This document shows, piece by piece, positions 1-7,288 of a stretch of 19,595 nucleotides of DNA. The notes under the pieces are model-generated. The model saw only the letters and a list, made by a program, of their open reading frames with translations. It was not told the DNA's origin and searched no databases. The stretch is taken from assembly GCA_017397695.1 (NCBI GenBank), contig JAFQIF010000080.1, forward strand, positions 1 to 19,595, written 5' to 3'. Within the stretch, counting starts at the first letter, position 1, and each line of letters starts with the position of its first letter. A program made the position numbers and the translations under genes. The DNA comes from Clostridia bacterium. GTDB taxonomy: Bacteria > Bacillota_A > Clostridia > Christensenellales > Aristaeellaceae.

Positions 1-1
1 G

Positions 2-460
2 TCCCTGTTCACCGAGCAGGGCGACATCATGTACGCCATCATGCTGGGCCTGATTCTGGTCAACGTGTTCATGTTTGTGCAGGGCAAGTTCCTGACCAAT
101 CTGTTTGCCAAGGTTGTCTCCGTCCCGCAGGAGATTTTGACGCCGATCATCGTCATGTTCTGCTTTGCCGGCGCGTTCTCCGTCAATAAGAGCTACTTCG
201 ACGTCGTTGTCACGCTCGTGTTCTGCGCGATCGCGTGGCTGCTGCGCAAGATTGACTTCCCGGCCGTGCCGATCCTGCTCGGTCTGGTTCTGGGCAAGAT
301 GGCGGAGACCAACTTCCGCCGCGCGCTGATGGTTTCCCGCGGCAGCTATTCCATCTTTGTCAAGAGCCCGTTCAGCGTGGTTTTCCTCGTTCTGACCGTG
401 CTGGTCATCGGTTCCGTTGCCCTCAACAAGCTCAAAGGGAGGAAGAAGACAAATGGCTAA
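2..460 (+). CDS. TctA-family tripartite tricarboxylate transporter large permease, C-terminal part
   Basis: This is the last 152 residues of a large membrane permease; the gene starts before the window. The visible part opens with SLFTEQGDIMYAIM, resembling the TctA-family segment around LFTEQ, and continues with about four hydrophobic segments. It closes with a short basic tail (KLKGRKKTNG). In the tripartite tricarboxylate transporter family, TctA is the large permease working with the small permease TctB and an extracytoplasmic binding protein TctC, usually importing organic acids by ion symport. Neither partner is visible; they may lie upstream. The stop codon lies inside the start of the following sulfatase gene (8-nt overlap), so the two genes are probably translationally coupled. 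That suggests the transporter brings in the sulfatase substrate (inference). The family call is firm; the substrate cannot be told from the sequence. Confidence 0.85.
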   Translation, partial: SLFTEQGDIMYAIMLGLILVNVFMFVQGKFLTNLFAKVVSVPQEILTPIIVMFCFAGAFSVNKSYFDVVVTLVFCAIAWLLRKIDFPAVPILLGLVLGKMAETNFRRALMVSRGSYSIFVKSPFSVVFLVLTVLVIGSVALNKLKGRKKTNG

Positions 461-1811
461 TCGTCCGAATATTATCTTTTACTTCACCGATCAGCAGCGC
501 GCCGATACCTGCGGCTGCTACGGTCAGAAGCTGGATATCACCCCGCGCCTGGATCAGATGGCCAGCGAGGGTGTGAAGTTTGAGTGGGCGTTCTCCCCGC
601 AGCCGGTGTGCGGCCCCTGCCGTGCGCTGTTCCAGACGGGTAAGTATCCCACCGAGACCGGCTGCTTCCGCAACAACGTGATGCTCCCGGCGAACGTGAA
701 GACCCTGGGCAGCTACATCGAGGAGGCGGGCTACGAGACCGCCTACATCGGCAAGTGGCATCTGGCCAGCGACGGCGAGCTCGAGCAGAAGCCGACGATC
801 GACCATACGATCACTGCGATTCCGAAGGAACTGCGCGGCGGCTACACCGGCTTCTGGCGCACCAGCGATGTGCTGGAGTTCACCTCTCATGGCTACGACG
901 GCTATGTCTTCGACGAGAATAACAACCGCGTGGACTTCAAGGGCTACCGCGCGGACTGCATCACCGATCTGGCGCTGGAGTTCTTTGATCAGTACGACAA
1001 GCAGAAGCCGTTCTTCATGACGATTTCCCACATCGAGCCGCATCACCAGAACGACCGCAAGCACTACGAGGGTCCGGTCGGTTCCAAGGAGAAGTACGCG
1101 AACTACGAGGTTCCGGCGGATCTGGCTGCGCTGGGCGGCGACTACAAGGAAGAGTACCCGGATTATCTGGGCGCGTGCGCGTCCCTGGACGAGAACCTGG
1201 GCAAGCTGATCGACCGCCTGAAGAAGGAAGGCCTGTATGAGAATACGGTCATCATCTTCGGTGCGGACCATGGCTCTCACTTCAAGACCCGCAACCGCGA
1301 CGGTCACCTCAACGGCTACGATGATTACAAGCGCTCCGGTCACGACGCTGCGCTGCGCGTGCCGCTGGTCATCGCGGGCGGCCCGTTCAAGGGCGGCAAG
1401 GTCGAGGAGCAGATCGTCTCTACCGCCAGCCTGCCCAAGACCATCCTTGCGCTGGCCGGCGTGAACGTCGGCGACGCCATGATCGGCGAGAACCTGGTGG
1501 ACGTCGTCGAGGGCAACACCCCGGATCGTGTCAACGAGGCCTTTGCCCAGATCAGCGAGAGCCGCTGCGGCCGCTGCATCCGTACGCCGGAATTCCTCTA
1601 TGCTGTGTACGCCCCCGGCGTGAACGGCGGCGAGGCCGCGGCTGCCGATCTGTATGCGGACGACTATATGTATGATCTGCGCGTCGATCCGGTTCAGCTC
1701 AGCAACGTCGTCTCCGATCCGGCCTATGCCGAGGCGAAGGCGATGCTCCGCACCCGCCTGCTCGACTGGATCAAGCGTGCCGAGGGCGCGACCCCGACCA
1801 TCACTGATTAA
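453..1811 (+). CDS. Type I (formylglycine) sulfatase, cytosolic
   Basis: This 452-residue protein hydrolyses a sulfate ester. It starts with NIIFYFTDQQRADTCGCYG, where D13 and Q14 fit the metal-binding start of the alkaline-phosphatase fold. The modification motif is C53-G-P-C-R57 followed by TGKYP, matching C-x-P-x-R, so C53 should become formylglycine. Further family marks are GKWHL (about 100-104), a His-rich HIEPHHQNDRKHY stretch and GADHGSH with D272/H273. No signal peptide is present, so it should act in the cytosol on an imported substrate. An upstream in-frame ATG at 417 is rejected because GGGAGGAAG at 438-446 is well placed for the ATG at 453. The gene overlaps the transporter gene before it, and the matching maturase lies about 320 bp downstream in opposite orientation. 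Likely substrates are sulfated sugars or other small organosulfates; which one is unknown. Confidence 0.92.
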   Translation: MANRPNIIFYFTDQQRADTCGCYGQKLDITPRLDQMASEGVKFEWAFSPQPVCGPCRALFQTGKYPTETGCFRNNVMLPANVKTLGSYIEEAGYETAYIGKWHLASDGELEQKPTIDHTITAIPKELRGGYTGFWRTSDVLEFTSHGYDGYVFDENNNRVDFKGYRADCITDLALEFFDQYDKQKPFFMTISHIEPHHQNDRKHYEGPVGSKEKYANYEVPADLAALGGDYKEEYPDYLGACASLDENLGKLIDRLKKEGLYENTVIIFGADHGSHFKTRNRDGHLNGYDDYKRSGHDAALRVPLVIAGGPFKGGKVEEQIVSTASLPKTILALAGVNVGDAMIGENLVDVVEGNTPDRVNEAFAQISESRCGRCIRTPEFLYAVYAPGVNGGEAAAADLYADDYMYDLRVDPVQLSNVVSDPAYAEAKAMLRTRLLDWIKRAEGATPTITD

Positions 1812-1858
1812 GCAGACGAGAAGATATCCCCCTTCGGCGTTTCGCTTTAAGGAAAAAG

Positions 1859-1894
1859 GCCTGTAAAGCGTTTGCTTTACAGGCTCTTTTCTTT
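1859..1894 (+). terminator. Rho-independent terminator after the sulfatase
   Basis: A perfect 11-bp stem (GCCTGTAAAGC, 1859-1869, with GCTTTACAGGC, 1874-1884) and a GTTT loop is followed by TCTTTTCTTT. It lies 48 nt after the sulfatase stop and ends the transporter-sulfatase transcript. Confidence 0.9.
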
Positions 1895-1929
1895 GGTGAT
1901 CTATAATACCATTCTCAGACAGAATTGTT

Positions 1930-2125
1930 CTATATGTGCGAAGCGAAGAAAGGAGTCCGAGGGTTCGGCTATGCCGAACTGGGGCAGGAGTGAATGACAG
2001 CCCAGTGGGCTGTCAGAGCTGCCCTGACCGACGAGCGTCGAGCGAGGAGATAGAAATCCCTCGGGCAGGTTTGGGCGGCAGCCTAACGTATCCTGTGTAT
2101 CATTGGAACAGAATGATTTGAGAAT
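1930..2125. repeat. Highly structured intergenic element with at least four stem-loops
   Basis: The space between the sulfatase terminator and anSME holds no convincing gene but many exact inverted repeats. GTTCGGC/GCCGAAC (1963-1979) has a TAT loop. TGACAGCCC/GGGCTGTCA (1995-2015) has an AGT loop and is enclosed by GGGCAG/CTGCCC (1982-1987 with 2019-2024). CGAC/GTCG (2029-2040) has a GAGC loop. CGAGG/CCTCG plus GAT/ATC (2043-2063) has an AGAA loop. The left end reads GCGAAGCGAAGA, and the same 12 nt begins a hairpin element at 19538, so this appears to be a dispersed family. It could be an interspersed mosaic repeat, a small MITE-like element or a structured RNA. An open frame runs through it but lacks a ribosome binding site and crosses the stems, so I do not call a protein. 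Confidence 0.55.
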
Positions 2126-2133
2126 AGTATAAA

Positions 2134-3225
2134 TTATCTCTTTAGTTGCTGCGCCATCTGGTTCATGCGGTCATAGGCATATTCGAAGAACGCGCTGTGT
2201 ACGCTGCACCAGCGGTTCAGCCCTGTTTCGGGATTGCGCTCGCGCTTGCAGCCATTGCGGCACAGGCCGTACCAGCGGCAGGCTTTGCATGCCTCAGGTA
2301 TGGGCAGGGATTCTTCAAGGAATGCTTTTTCCCTGTCGCTTGTGAGCATGCGCTTGAGGGAATCCTCGGCGATGCTGCCGAGCTTCCATTTGTCCAGCGC
2401 ATAGAAATCGCAGGGATAGACGCTGCCGTCGCTCTCGATCACAAGGCTCGGCCCGCAGCGGCCAACCATGGCGCAGTTCTCCGGCGGCATGCCCATGAGC
2501 ATGGCGACCCAGTTGTCGAAATTGCGGACGGAGACGGGATGTCCGCCCAGATACGCCTGATGATAGCAGTCAAACGTGGCTTTCAGGAAAGCGAGATAGG
2601 CCTCGTTGCTGAGCGAATAGTCGCGCTTTTCGCCGTCGAGACCATCAAGACACGGAATAAACTGAAGATATTCATACGGCGCGAGAGCGGAAAACACTTC
2701 CTTTGGATGCTTGGCAACCTCGCCGTTGACCACGCACAGCACGTTGACGCTGACGCCCACCGCGCGCAGGCGGTCAATGGTCTTTCGCACGACACTGGAC
2801 GTAGGCAGACCCTTTGCATCGGGGCGCAGCATGTCGTGCGTCTCGTCCGTGCCGTCCAGCGATACGCCGACGAGAAACTGCTCTCTGGCAAAGAAGGCGA
2901 TCATCTCGTCGGAAAGATCGTAGCCATTGGTCTGCACCGCATTGGTGATCTTCAGCCTCCGCGTGTTGTATTTGCGCTCCAGCGCGACGAGCTGCTCAAA
3001 GAAGGGAAGACCGATCAGCGTTGGTTCGCCGCCCTGAAAGAGAAAATGCACGGAGGAATCCGCCGAGCGGATCACGCGGCGCACCATCACGTCAAGCAGC
3101 TCACCGGTCATTTTCGGATATACGGAAGATTTTCGATGGTGCATCTCATCGGCGTAGAAGCAATAGCGGCAGCGCATGTTGCACGCGCCGGATACGGGCT
3201 TGACCATCACGGTGATCGGCGGCAT
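2134..3225 (-). CDS. Anaerobic sulfatase-maturating enzyme (radical SAM, SPASM domain)
   Basis: This 363-residue radical SAM enzyme oxidises the active-site Cys or Ser of sulfatases to formylglycine without oxygen. The radical SAM cluster motif is C15-x3-C19-x2-C22 in SGACNMRCRYCFYADE, followed by the family-typical FLFQGGEPTL at 62-70. The C-terminal SPASM region carries further cysteines for two auxiliary Fe-S clusters, in CGPSLVIESDGSVYPCDFY and in CKACRWYGLCRNGCKRE. Length and motifs match anSME enzymes of clostridia. The start at 3225 is backed by AGAGGAGAAG just upstream. It converges with the sulfatase gene, whose C-G-P-C-R motif is the obvious client, and is divergent from the TauE/SafE transporter. 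The Cys-type sulfatase neighbour fits a Cys-modifying enzyme, although known anSMEs may also accept Ser. Confidence 0.93.
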   Translation of the reverse strand: MPPITVMVKPVSGACNMRCRYCFYADEMHHRKSSVYPKMTGELLDVMVRRVIRSADSSVHFLFQGGEPTLIGLPFFEQLVALERKYNTRRLKITNAVQTNGYDLSDEMIAFFAREQFLVGVSLDGTDETHDMLRPDAKGLPTSSVVRKTIDRLRAVGVSVNVLCVVNGEVAKHPKEVFSALAPYEYLQFIPCLDGLDGEKRDYSLSNEAYLAFLKATFDCYHQAYLGGHPVSVRNFDNWVAMLMGMPPENCAMVGRCGPSLVIESDGSVYPCDFYALDKWKLGSIAEDSLKRMLTSDREKAFLEESLPIPEACKACRWYGLCRNGCKRERNPETGLNRWCSVHSAFFEYAYDRMNQMAQQLKR

Positions 3226-3231
3226 AGCGTC

Positions 3232-3260
3232 TTCTCCTCTGGCAGAAAGCGTAGTATAAT
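3232..3260 (+). promoter_or_regulatory. Possible promoter of the TauE/SafE gene
   Basis: TATAAT at 3255-3260 with TTCTCC 17 nt upstream (3232-3237) is the best candidate for the rightward gene. Its -10 box lies only 3 nt from the opposing -10 of anSME, so the two promoters would compete for polymerase. Confidence 0.4.
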
Positions 3261-3263
3261 CAT

Positions 3264-3292
3264 ATTATAGCATATTCGCAGCAGGCGATAAA
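3264..3292 (-). promoter_or_regulatory. Possible anSME promoter
   Basis: On the minus strand TATAAT (3264-3269) lies 17 nt from TTTATC (3287-3292), about 38 nt upstream of the anSME start. The -35 box is weak, so the site may need an activator or may not be used. Confidence 0.4.
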
Positions 3293-3332
3293 GGGATAAA
3301 GCCTGCATCAGAAGGTACGGAGGAAATCAAAA

Positions 3333-4112
3333 ATGATGATTCTGTTTGTGTTTGTTGTGTGCCTTTGCGCGAGCACGATCGGCGGCATCTGCGGTATTGG
3401 CGGCGGCGTGGTGATCAAGCCGCTGCTGGACGCTACGGGCATCATGAGCGTATCGACGGTCTCTTTCCTTTCGGGTCTGACCGTGCTGGCGATGTCGCTG
3501 ATCTCGGTATACAAGAACCGAAAGACCAAGGAGCTGGACGCAAAGCGCAGTATTCCGCTGGGCCTGGGCGCGGCTGTGGGCGGCGTGCTGGGCAAGCGGC
3601 TGTTTGAAATGATCAAACAGGCTGTGGGCGCGGATCAGCTGGTGGGCATGATTCAGGCGATCGTGCTGGGCCTGATGGTGCTGGGCACGCTGGCTTATGT
3701 GCGAAACAAGGCGCGCATCCGCACCAAGGATGTGCACAGCACGTCGGTCGCCGTGGTGATTGGTCTGCTGCTGGGCATGTGCTCGTCGTTCCTGGGCATC
3801 GGCGGCGGTCCGATGAATCTGGCGGTGCTGTATTATTTCTTCTCCATGGGCACCAAGCAGGCGGCGATCAATTCCATTCTGATTATCCTGATGAGCCAGG
3901 TCATGAGCCTGATCGTGAGCCTGGCTTCGGGCAGCGTGCCTGCGTTTGAGATGCCCGTCCTGCTGGCGATGGTTGCCGCAGGCGCGATCGGCGGCTTCGT
4001 TTCCGCGAAGCTGCACAGAAAGCTGTCTGCCGAGACGACGGACAAGCTGTTCTCCGGTCTGCTGGTCGTGATCTTCCTGATCTGCTGCTATAATGCGGTC
4101 AAGTGGATGTAA
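3333..4112 (+). CDS. TauE/SafE (TSUP) family membrane transporter
   Basis: This 259-residue protein of about seven to eight hydrophobic segments carries the duplicated glycine-rich signature of TSUP transporters: GGICGIGGGVVIKPLL near residue 17-32 and SSFLGIGGGPMNLAVLYYF near residue 150-168. The two copies head the two halves of the protein, as usual in the family. TSUP proteins move sulfite, sulfoacetate, sulfate or other small anions, commonly outward. GGAGG at 3319-3323 lies 9 nt before the ATG; a second ATG follows at once. The position next to a sulfatase and its maturase suggests it exports sulfate or sulfite released by desulfation (inference). Family assignment is strong, substrate unknown. 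Confidence 0.88.
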   Translation: MMILFVFVVCLCASTIGGICGIGGGVVIKPLLDATGIMSVSTVSFLSGLTVLAMSLISVYKNRKTKELDAKRSIPLGLGAAVGGVLGKRLFEMIKQAVGADQLVGMIQAIVLGLMVLGTLAYVRNKARIRTKDVHSTSVAVVIGLLLGMCSSFLGIGGGPMNLAVLYYFFSMGTKQAAINSILIILMSQVMSLIVSLASGSVPAFEMPVLLAMVAAGAIGGFVSAKLHRKLSAETTDKLFSGLLVVIFLICCYNAVKWM

Positions 4113-4280
4113 AGCAGAGAGCAGTGCTTGTATAGCTGTCATTTTCTATGCAATCACGTGGCGGGGCTAAAGGTTGTTTATTTGAGTACACAGCCTGATA
4201 ACCAAATGATCACAGAAATCCGTATGCCCCATGGATACAGGATAACTGAGATCAAAACGAACCACGAGATCACAAATCAC

Positions 4281-4312
4281 CTAAACAAAACGTTTAGAAA
4301 TGAATTTCATTT
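4281..4312. repeat. Two abutting palindromes
   Basis: CTAAAC-AAAAC-GTTTAG (4281-4297) is immediately followed by AAATGAA-T-TTCATTT (4298-4312). They lie in an AT-rich stretch downstream of the TauE/SafE gene and about 30 nt before a terminator. They could be two RNA hairpins of a 3' UTR or small RNA, or two operators. No gene is associated. Confidence 0.5.
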
Positions 4313-4343
4313 GGCGATTGGGAATAAGAAATCTTACTTAAAA

Positions 4344-4393
4344 GCATCCCGGAAATCCTGCAAGTTCAGGGTTTTCCGGGATGCTTCTTTTTG
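4344..4393 (+). terminator. Rho-independent terminator
   Basis: GCATCCCGGAAA (4344-4355) pairs with TTTCCGGGATGC (4373-4384). The enclosed loop can form a second small stem (CCTG/CAGG), and TTCTTTTTG follows. It is over 230 nt past the TauE/SafE stop, so it ends either a long 3' UTR or a separate small RNA. Confidence 0.85.
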
Positions 4394-4728
4394 TAAAGCT
4401 GCAAATTGGATGCAGAGAAGTTTTTTAACCATCAGCCGGAGGACATCACAGCTGCGCCCAGCGGCAAAGGATAGCGTATTCGTCATCGGCTTTGCCGGGC
4501 CATACGCCCTCCCGCAGGGCACACCGGGGGTTACGCTGATCGGAGAAGGAAACGACTGGACCATCATCGCAGGGGACGACTATGCAATGCTTTTTCTGTT
4601 TGGAACGCTCCTTTGATCCATTCATTTGCAGCTGTGTCATGAGGTTTTGAGGTAAATCAGACATGGTTACAAATTGGCTGCAAAAAAGTCGCAGACGCTG
4701 TGAAATGGCTGAAACAATCGGATGCTGT
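4394..4728. other. Stretch without a recognised gene
   Basis: Between the terminator and the ccdA promoter there is no supported gene. Base composition shifts from AT-rich to GC-rich near 4440. From 4410 to 4616 the plus strand stays open (68 codons from ATG) and its second half reads like protein, for example VFVIGFAGPYALPQGTPGV. There is no ribosome binding site and I recognise no family, so it may be a gene remnant. Confidence 0.35.
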
Positions 4729-4769
4729 GTGATGTTGTCACGGTCAGAACTGCCGATCTGTTCTATACT
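4729..4769 (+). promoter_or_regulatory. ccdA operon promoter with inverted-repeat regulator site
   Basis: TATACT (4764-4769) is the -10 box. The hexamer 17 nt upstream (CGGTCA) is a poor -35 box. Just before it stands GTGATGTTGTCAC (4729-4741), an inverted repeat centred 29 nt upstream of the -10 box, roughly position -41, where class II activators bind. The same site at the same distance precedes the thioredoxin-reductase operon. Confidence 0.6.
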
Positions 4770-4817
4770 TCTATCAGATATCAAAATGAATTCTCTCTCT
4801 GGAAAGGAGTGCAGTGT

Positions 4818-5480
4818 ATGCAATATATCATCGCTTTTCTTGAAGGCATCATCACGTTCGTTTCTCCCTGCCTGCTGCCCATGCTGCCGATCTATATTTC
4901 CTACTTTGCAGGCGGCGGCGAGCGTACTGCCGGCAAAACGCTCAAGGGTGCGTTCGGCTTTGTCACAGGCTTTACCATCGTATTCGTTACCCTTGGTGCG
5001 CTGGCCGGAACCGTCGGCAGCTTCCTGAGGGAATATCAGACGGCCGTCAACATCGTTACCGGTTTGATCGTCATCTTCTTCGGCCTGAATTTTCTCGGCG
5101 TATTCAAACTGGAGCTGTTCAAGGGCAGCAGCCGAAGCGTTAAAACGCAGAATATGAATTTCTTTTCCGCGCTTCTCTTTGGCATGATCTTCTCTGTGGG
5201 CTGGACGCCCTGCGTCGGCGCATTCCTTGGCTCCGCTCTGATGCTGGCCTCTCAGCAGGCGCATGTGCTGGAAGGCATGCTGATGCTTCTGTCCTATTCG
5301 CTGGGTCTGGGCATCCCCTTCATCCTCAGCGCCGTGCTGATTGATTATCTGAAAACCGCATTCAATTGGATTAAACGCCACTATAGAGTCATCAATGCCG
5401 TCAGCGGCGCGCTGCTTGTGCTGATTGGTATCCTGATGGCGACCGGAACGCTCGGGCGGCTGCTGAGCCTGCTCAGTTAA
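4818..5480 (+). CDS. ccdA: CcdA/DsbD-type thiol-disulfide membrane transporter
   Basis: This 220-residue protein has six predicted membrane segments and carries reducing equivalents from cytoplasmic thioredoxin to extracytoplasmic thiol proteins. The two catalytic cysteines are in conserved contexts: ITFVSPCLLPMLPIY (C18) and FSVGWTPCVGAFLGS (C132). Both are followed by the proline/glycine pattern of CcdA. The start at 4818 is chosen over upstream in-frame codons because AAAGGAG at 4803-4809 is correctly spaced and the protein then begins as in other CcdA proteins. It lies 10 nt before a membrane-anchored thioredoxin-like protein, its likely partner. The electron donor is probably the thioredoxin-reductase fusion encoded nearby. 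Confidence 0.92.
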   Translation: MQYIIAFLEGIITFVSPCLLPMLPIYISYFAGGGERTAGKTLKGAFGFVTGFTIVFVTLGALAGTVGSFLREYQTAVNIVTGLIVIFFGLNFLGVFKLELFKGSSRSVKTQNMNFFSALLFGMIFSVGWTPCVGAFLGSALMLASQQAHVLEGMLMLLSYSLGLGIPFILSAVLIDYLKTAFNWIKRHYRVINAVSGALLVLIGILMATGTLGRLLSLLS

Positions 5481-5490
5481 GGAGGAACTT

Positions 5491-6093
5491 ATGAACAGCA
5501 AGAAAACTCTGACGATCATTTCCCTCGCTCTCGTGCTCCTGATCGGCGGCGCATCTGTGCTCTATACCCGCCTTGGTCAGTCTCTTTCTCTGGATCAGCT
5601 CGCTGTTCAGCAGCCGCAGCAGATAGAAACGGCTGATACAAGCGAAACCGCATCTGAAGAAACCGCCGATCCCGAACCGGCGCTTGCTCCGGATTTCACC
5701 GTCTATGATAAGGACGGAAACGAAGTTCAGTTGTCCGACTATGCCGGTAAGCCCATCGTACTGAACTTCTGGGCAAGCTGGTGCGGCCCGTGCCAGATGG
5801 AGATGCCGGATTTCCACGAAAAGTATCTGGAGCTTGGCCAGGACGTCCACTTCCTGATGGTCAATATGACGGACGGATCCCGCGAGACGGTGGACAGCGC
5901 GTCTGCATTCATCAATAAAAATGATTACGCCTTCCCTGTATTCTATGATACGGCGATTGACGCCGCAATGACCTACGGCGTATACTCTCTGCCGACTACA
6001 TACTTTATCAACGCCAAGGGGCATGCCATTGCGCAGGCTACCGGAAGCATCAACGCCGAGACGCTGCAGCGCGGCATCGACATGATCATGTGA
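5491..6093 (+). CDS. TlpA/ResA-like membrane-anchored thioredoxin
   Basis: This 200-residue protein has a single N-terminal hydrophobic anchor (about residues 6-26) and a low-complexity acidic linker rich in Glu, Thr and Ala (about 40-65). A redoxin domain of the TlpA/ResA type follows. The active site is FWASWCGPC with C98 and C101, and LPTTYFI near residue 165 supplies the cis-proline loop. No lipobox cysteine is present, so the anchor is most likely uncleaved. ResA-type proteins reduce disulfides outside the membrane and receive electrons from CcdA. GGAGG directly follows the ccdA stop, so the two genes form one transcriptional unit. The precise client (apo-cytochrome, secreted enzyme or oxidant) cannot be seen. 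Confidence 0.9.
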   Translation: MNSKKTLTIISLALVLLIGGASVLYTRLGQSLSLDQLAVQQPQQIETADTSETASEETADPEPALAPDFTVYDKDGNEVQLSDYAGKPIVLNFWASWCGPCQMEMPDFHEKYLELGQDVHFLMVNMTDGSRETVDSASAFINKNDYAFPVFYDTAIDAAMTYGVYSLPTTYFINAKGHAIAQATGSINAETLQRGIDMIM

Positions 6094-6149
6094 TACGTCC
6101 GGATGCAGCTTCCGCCGACAGAAATGATGGAAACGAAAGGAAAAGCCAT

Positions 6150-7001
6150 ATGACGAAACCCGTTGCGGCGCTGATATATGATTTTGATAAGACGCTCTGT
6201 ACAAAGGATATGCAGGAATATGGCTTTATCCCTTCTCTCAATATGAGTTCCTCGGCCTTTTGGAATGAAGTCCGCGAGCTGACCGACCGGGAAGAAATGG
6301 ACGGTATTCTTGCGTATATGTACAAGATGGTCAAAAAGGCAGAAGAGAAAGACATTCCGATTACCCGCCAGACATTTCGCGGGCTTGGCAGCGGCGTTGA
6401 GTTTTTTAACGGCGTTCTCTCCTGGTTTGACAGGATCACGGAATTCGGCGAGAAACTCGGCGTGCATGTTGAGCACTATATCATTTCCTCGGGCATTAAG
6501 GAAATCATCGAAGGAACCGAGATTGCAAAGCACTTCAGGAAGATCTATGCGTGCGAATTTATGTATGACCGTCATGGCACGATCTGCTGGCCAAAGGTTG
6601 CGATTAACTACACGGCAAAAACCCAGTTTCTTTTCCGCATCAACAAAGGTGTGCTGACCATTGACAGCCAGAGTGCGGATAAACTGAATCGATATACGCC
6701 CGAAGATGAGCGCCGCGTACCGTTCCGCAACATGGTATATATCGGCGACGGGCTGACGGATGTGCCCTGCATGAAGCTGGTTAAATCCAATGGAGGACAA
6801 TCCATTGCGGTTTTTGATCCTGAACAAGGTCCGTCATCTGCCTCTTCTCTTTTGAAAGCGGATCGGGTGAATTATGTTGTCCCGGCGGACTACAGGCCCG
6901 GAAGTCATATTGAAACCATCGTCCATGCAATTGTCAGGAAAATACAGGCAGAATCGGAAATGCTTTCTTATCAGAGACACGACGGGGAGAGTCTCTTGTA
7001 A
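6150..7001 (+). CDS. HAD-superfamily phosphatase
   Basis: This 283-residue haloacid-dehalogenase-type hydrolase is probably a cytosolic phosphatase. All four HAD motifs can be seen: D11-F-D13-K-T (nucleophile and acid), IISSGIK at 111-117, a lysine in WPKVAINYTAKT (K149 or K157), and IGDGLTD at 198-204. The middle helical insertion resembles phosphoserine-phosphatase-like members, but no specific substrate is recognisable. The start at 6150 follows GAAAGG with good spacing; an upstream in-frame ATG at 6090 overlapping the previous stop is less likely. It is 56 nt after the thioredoxin-like gene with no terminator between, so it is probably cotranscribed. A role in thiol redox is not obvious; it may simply share the operon. 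Confidence 0.85.
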   Translation: MTKPVAALIYDFDKTLCTKDMQEYGFIPSLNMSSSAFWNEVRELTDREEMDGILAYMYKMVKKAEEKDIPITRQTFRGLGSGVEFFNGVLSWFDRITEFGEKLGVHVEHYIISSGIKEIIEGTEIAKHFRKIYACEFMYDRHGTICWPKVAINYTAKTQFLFRINKGVLTIDSQSADKLNRYTPEDERRVPFRNMVYIGDGLTDVPCMKLVKSNGGQSIAVFDPEQGPSSASSLLKADRVNYVVPADYRPGSHIETIVHAIVRKIQAESEMLSYQRHDGESLL

Positions 7002-7022
7002 ACTACAGAATCTGCAAAAAAG

Positions 7023-7059
7023 AGCCAACCGAAGGATAAACCCTCCGGTTGGCTTTCTT
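7023..7059. terminator. Bidirectional terminator between convergent operons
   Basis: AGCCAACCG (7023-7031) pairs with CGGTTGGCT (7046-7054), followed by TTCTTG on the plus strand and preceded by an A-run (7016-7021) that gives a T-run on the minus strand. It can end both the HAD gene and the opposing DUF6132 gene. Confidence 0.85.
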
Positions 7060-7078
7060 GATTTTCAATAACAGGCGA

Positions 7079-7288
7079 TTACAGCCTGCATGCACCGCAA
7101 TCCTTTCCAAACATGCCGGATACCAGCCAGCCGATCAGGGCCATATAGAGCATGGAGCCGACCGGGTTGGATGTGATGGGGCAGCTTCCGGTTGCGCATC
7201 CGATAAAGCGATAATATGCCAGCCCCGCCAGCGCGCCGCCCAGGGTGAACAGCGCGGGACGAATCCATTTTCCGATCTTTATGTTCAT
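7079..7288 (-). CDS. DUF6132-like small membrane protein with cysteine pairs
   Basis: This 69-residue protein has two hydrophobic segments (about 10-30 and 44-60). It resembles the DUF6132 family in its core GALAGLAYYRFIGCATGSCPITSNP pattern, quoted here only in part: ALAGLAYYRFIGCATG. Four cysteines stand out: a C-x4-C in GCATGSC between the membrane segments and a C-x2-C at the extreme C-terminus (KDCGACRL). The ATG overlaps the thioredoxin-reductase stop (ATGA), and GGAGGT inside the last codons of that gene provides the ribosome binding site, so translation is coupled. The function of the family is not known to me. Paired cysteines and coupling to a disulfide reductase suggest a redox role (inference). 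Confidence 0.75.
   Translation of the reverse strand: MNIKIGKWIRPALFTLGGALAGLAYYRFIGCATGSCPITSNPVGSMLYMALIGWLVSGMFGKDCGACRL

Noticed and set aside
1936..2121. Plus-strand open frame of 61 codons in the structured element
   Set aside because: The frame runs through five exact stem-loops and has no ribosome binding site.
4128..4616. Open frame of 162 codons spanning the terminator at 4344-4393
   Set aside because: It crosses two palindromes and a strong terminator, has no ribosome binding site, and changes composition midway. Only its last part could be a remnant.
4446..5519. Open frame of 357 codons on the minus strand opposite ccdA
   Set aside because: Gln/Asp/Arg-rich antisense shadow of ccdA and the region before it; no start signal.
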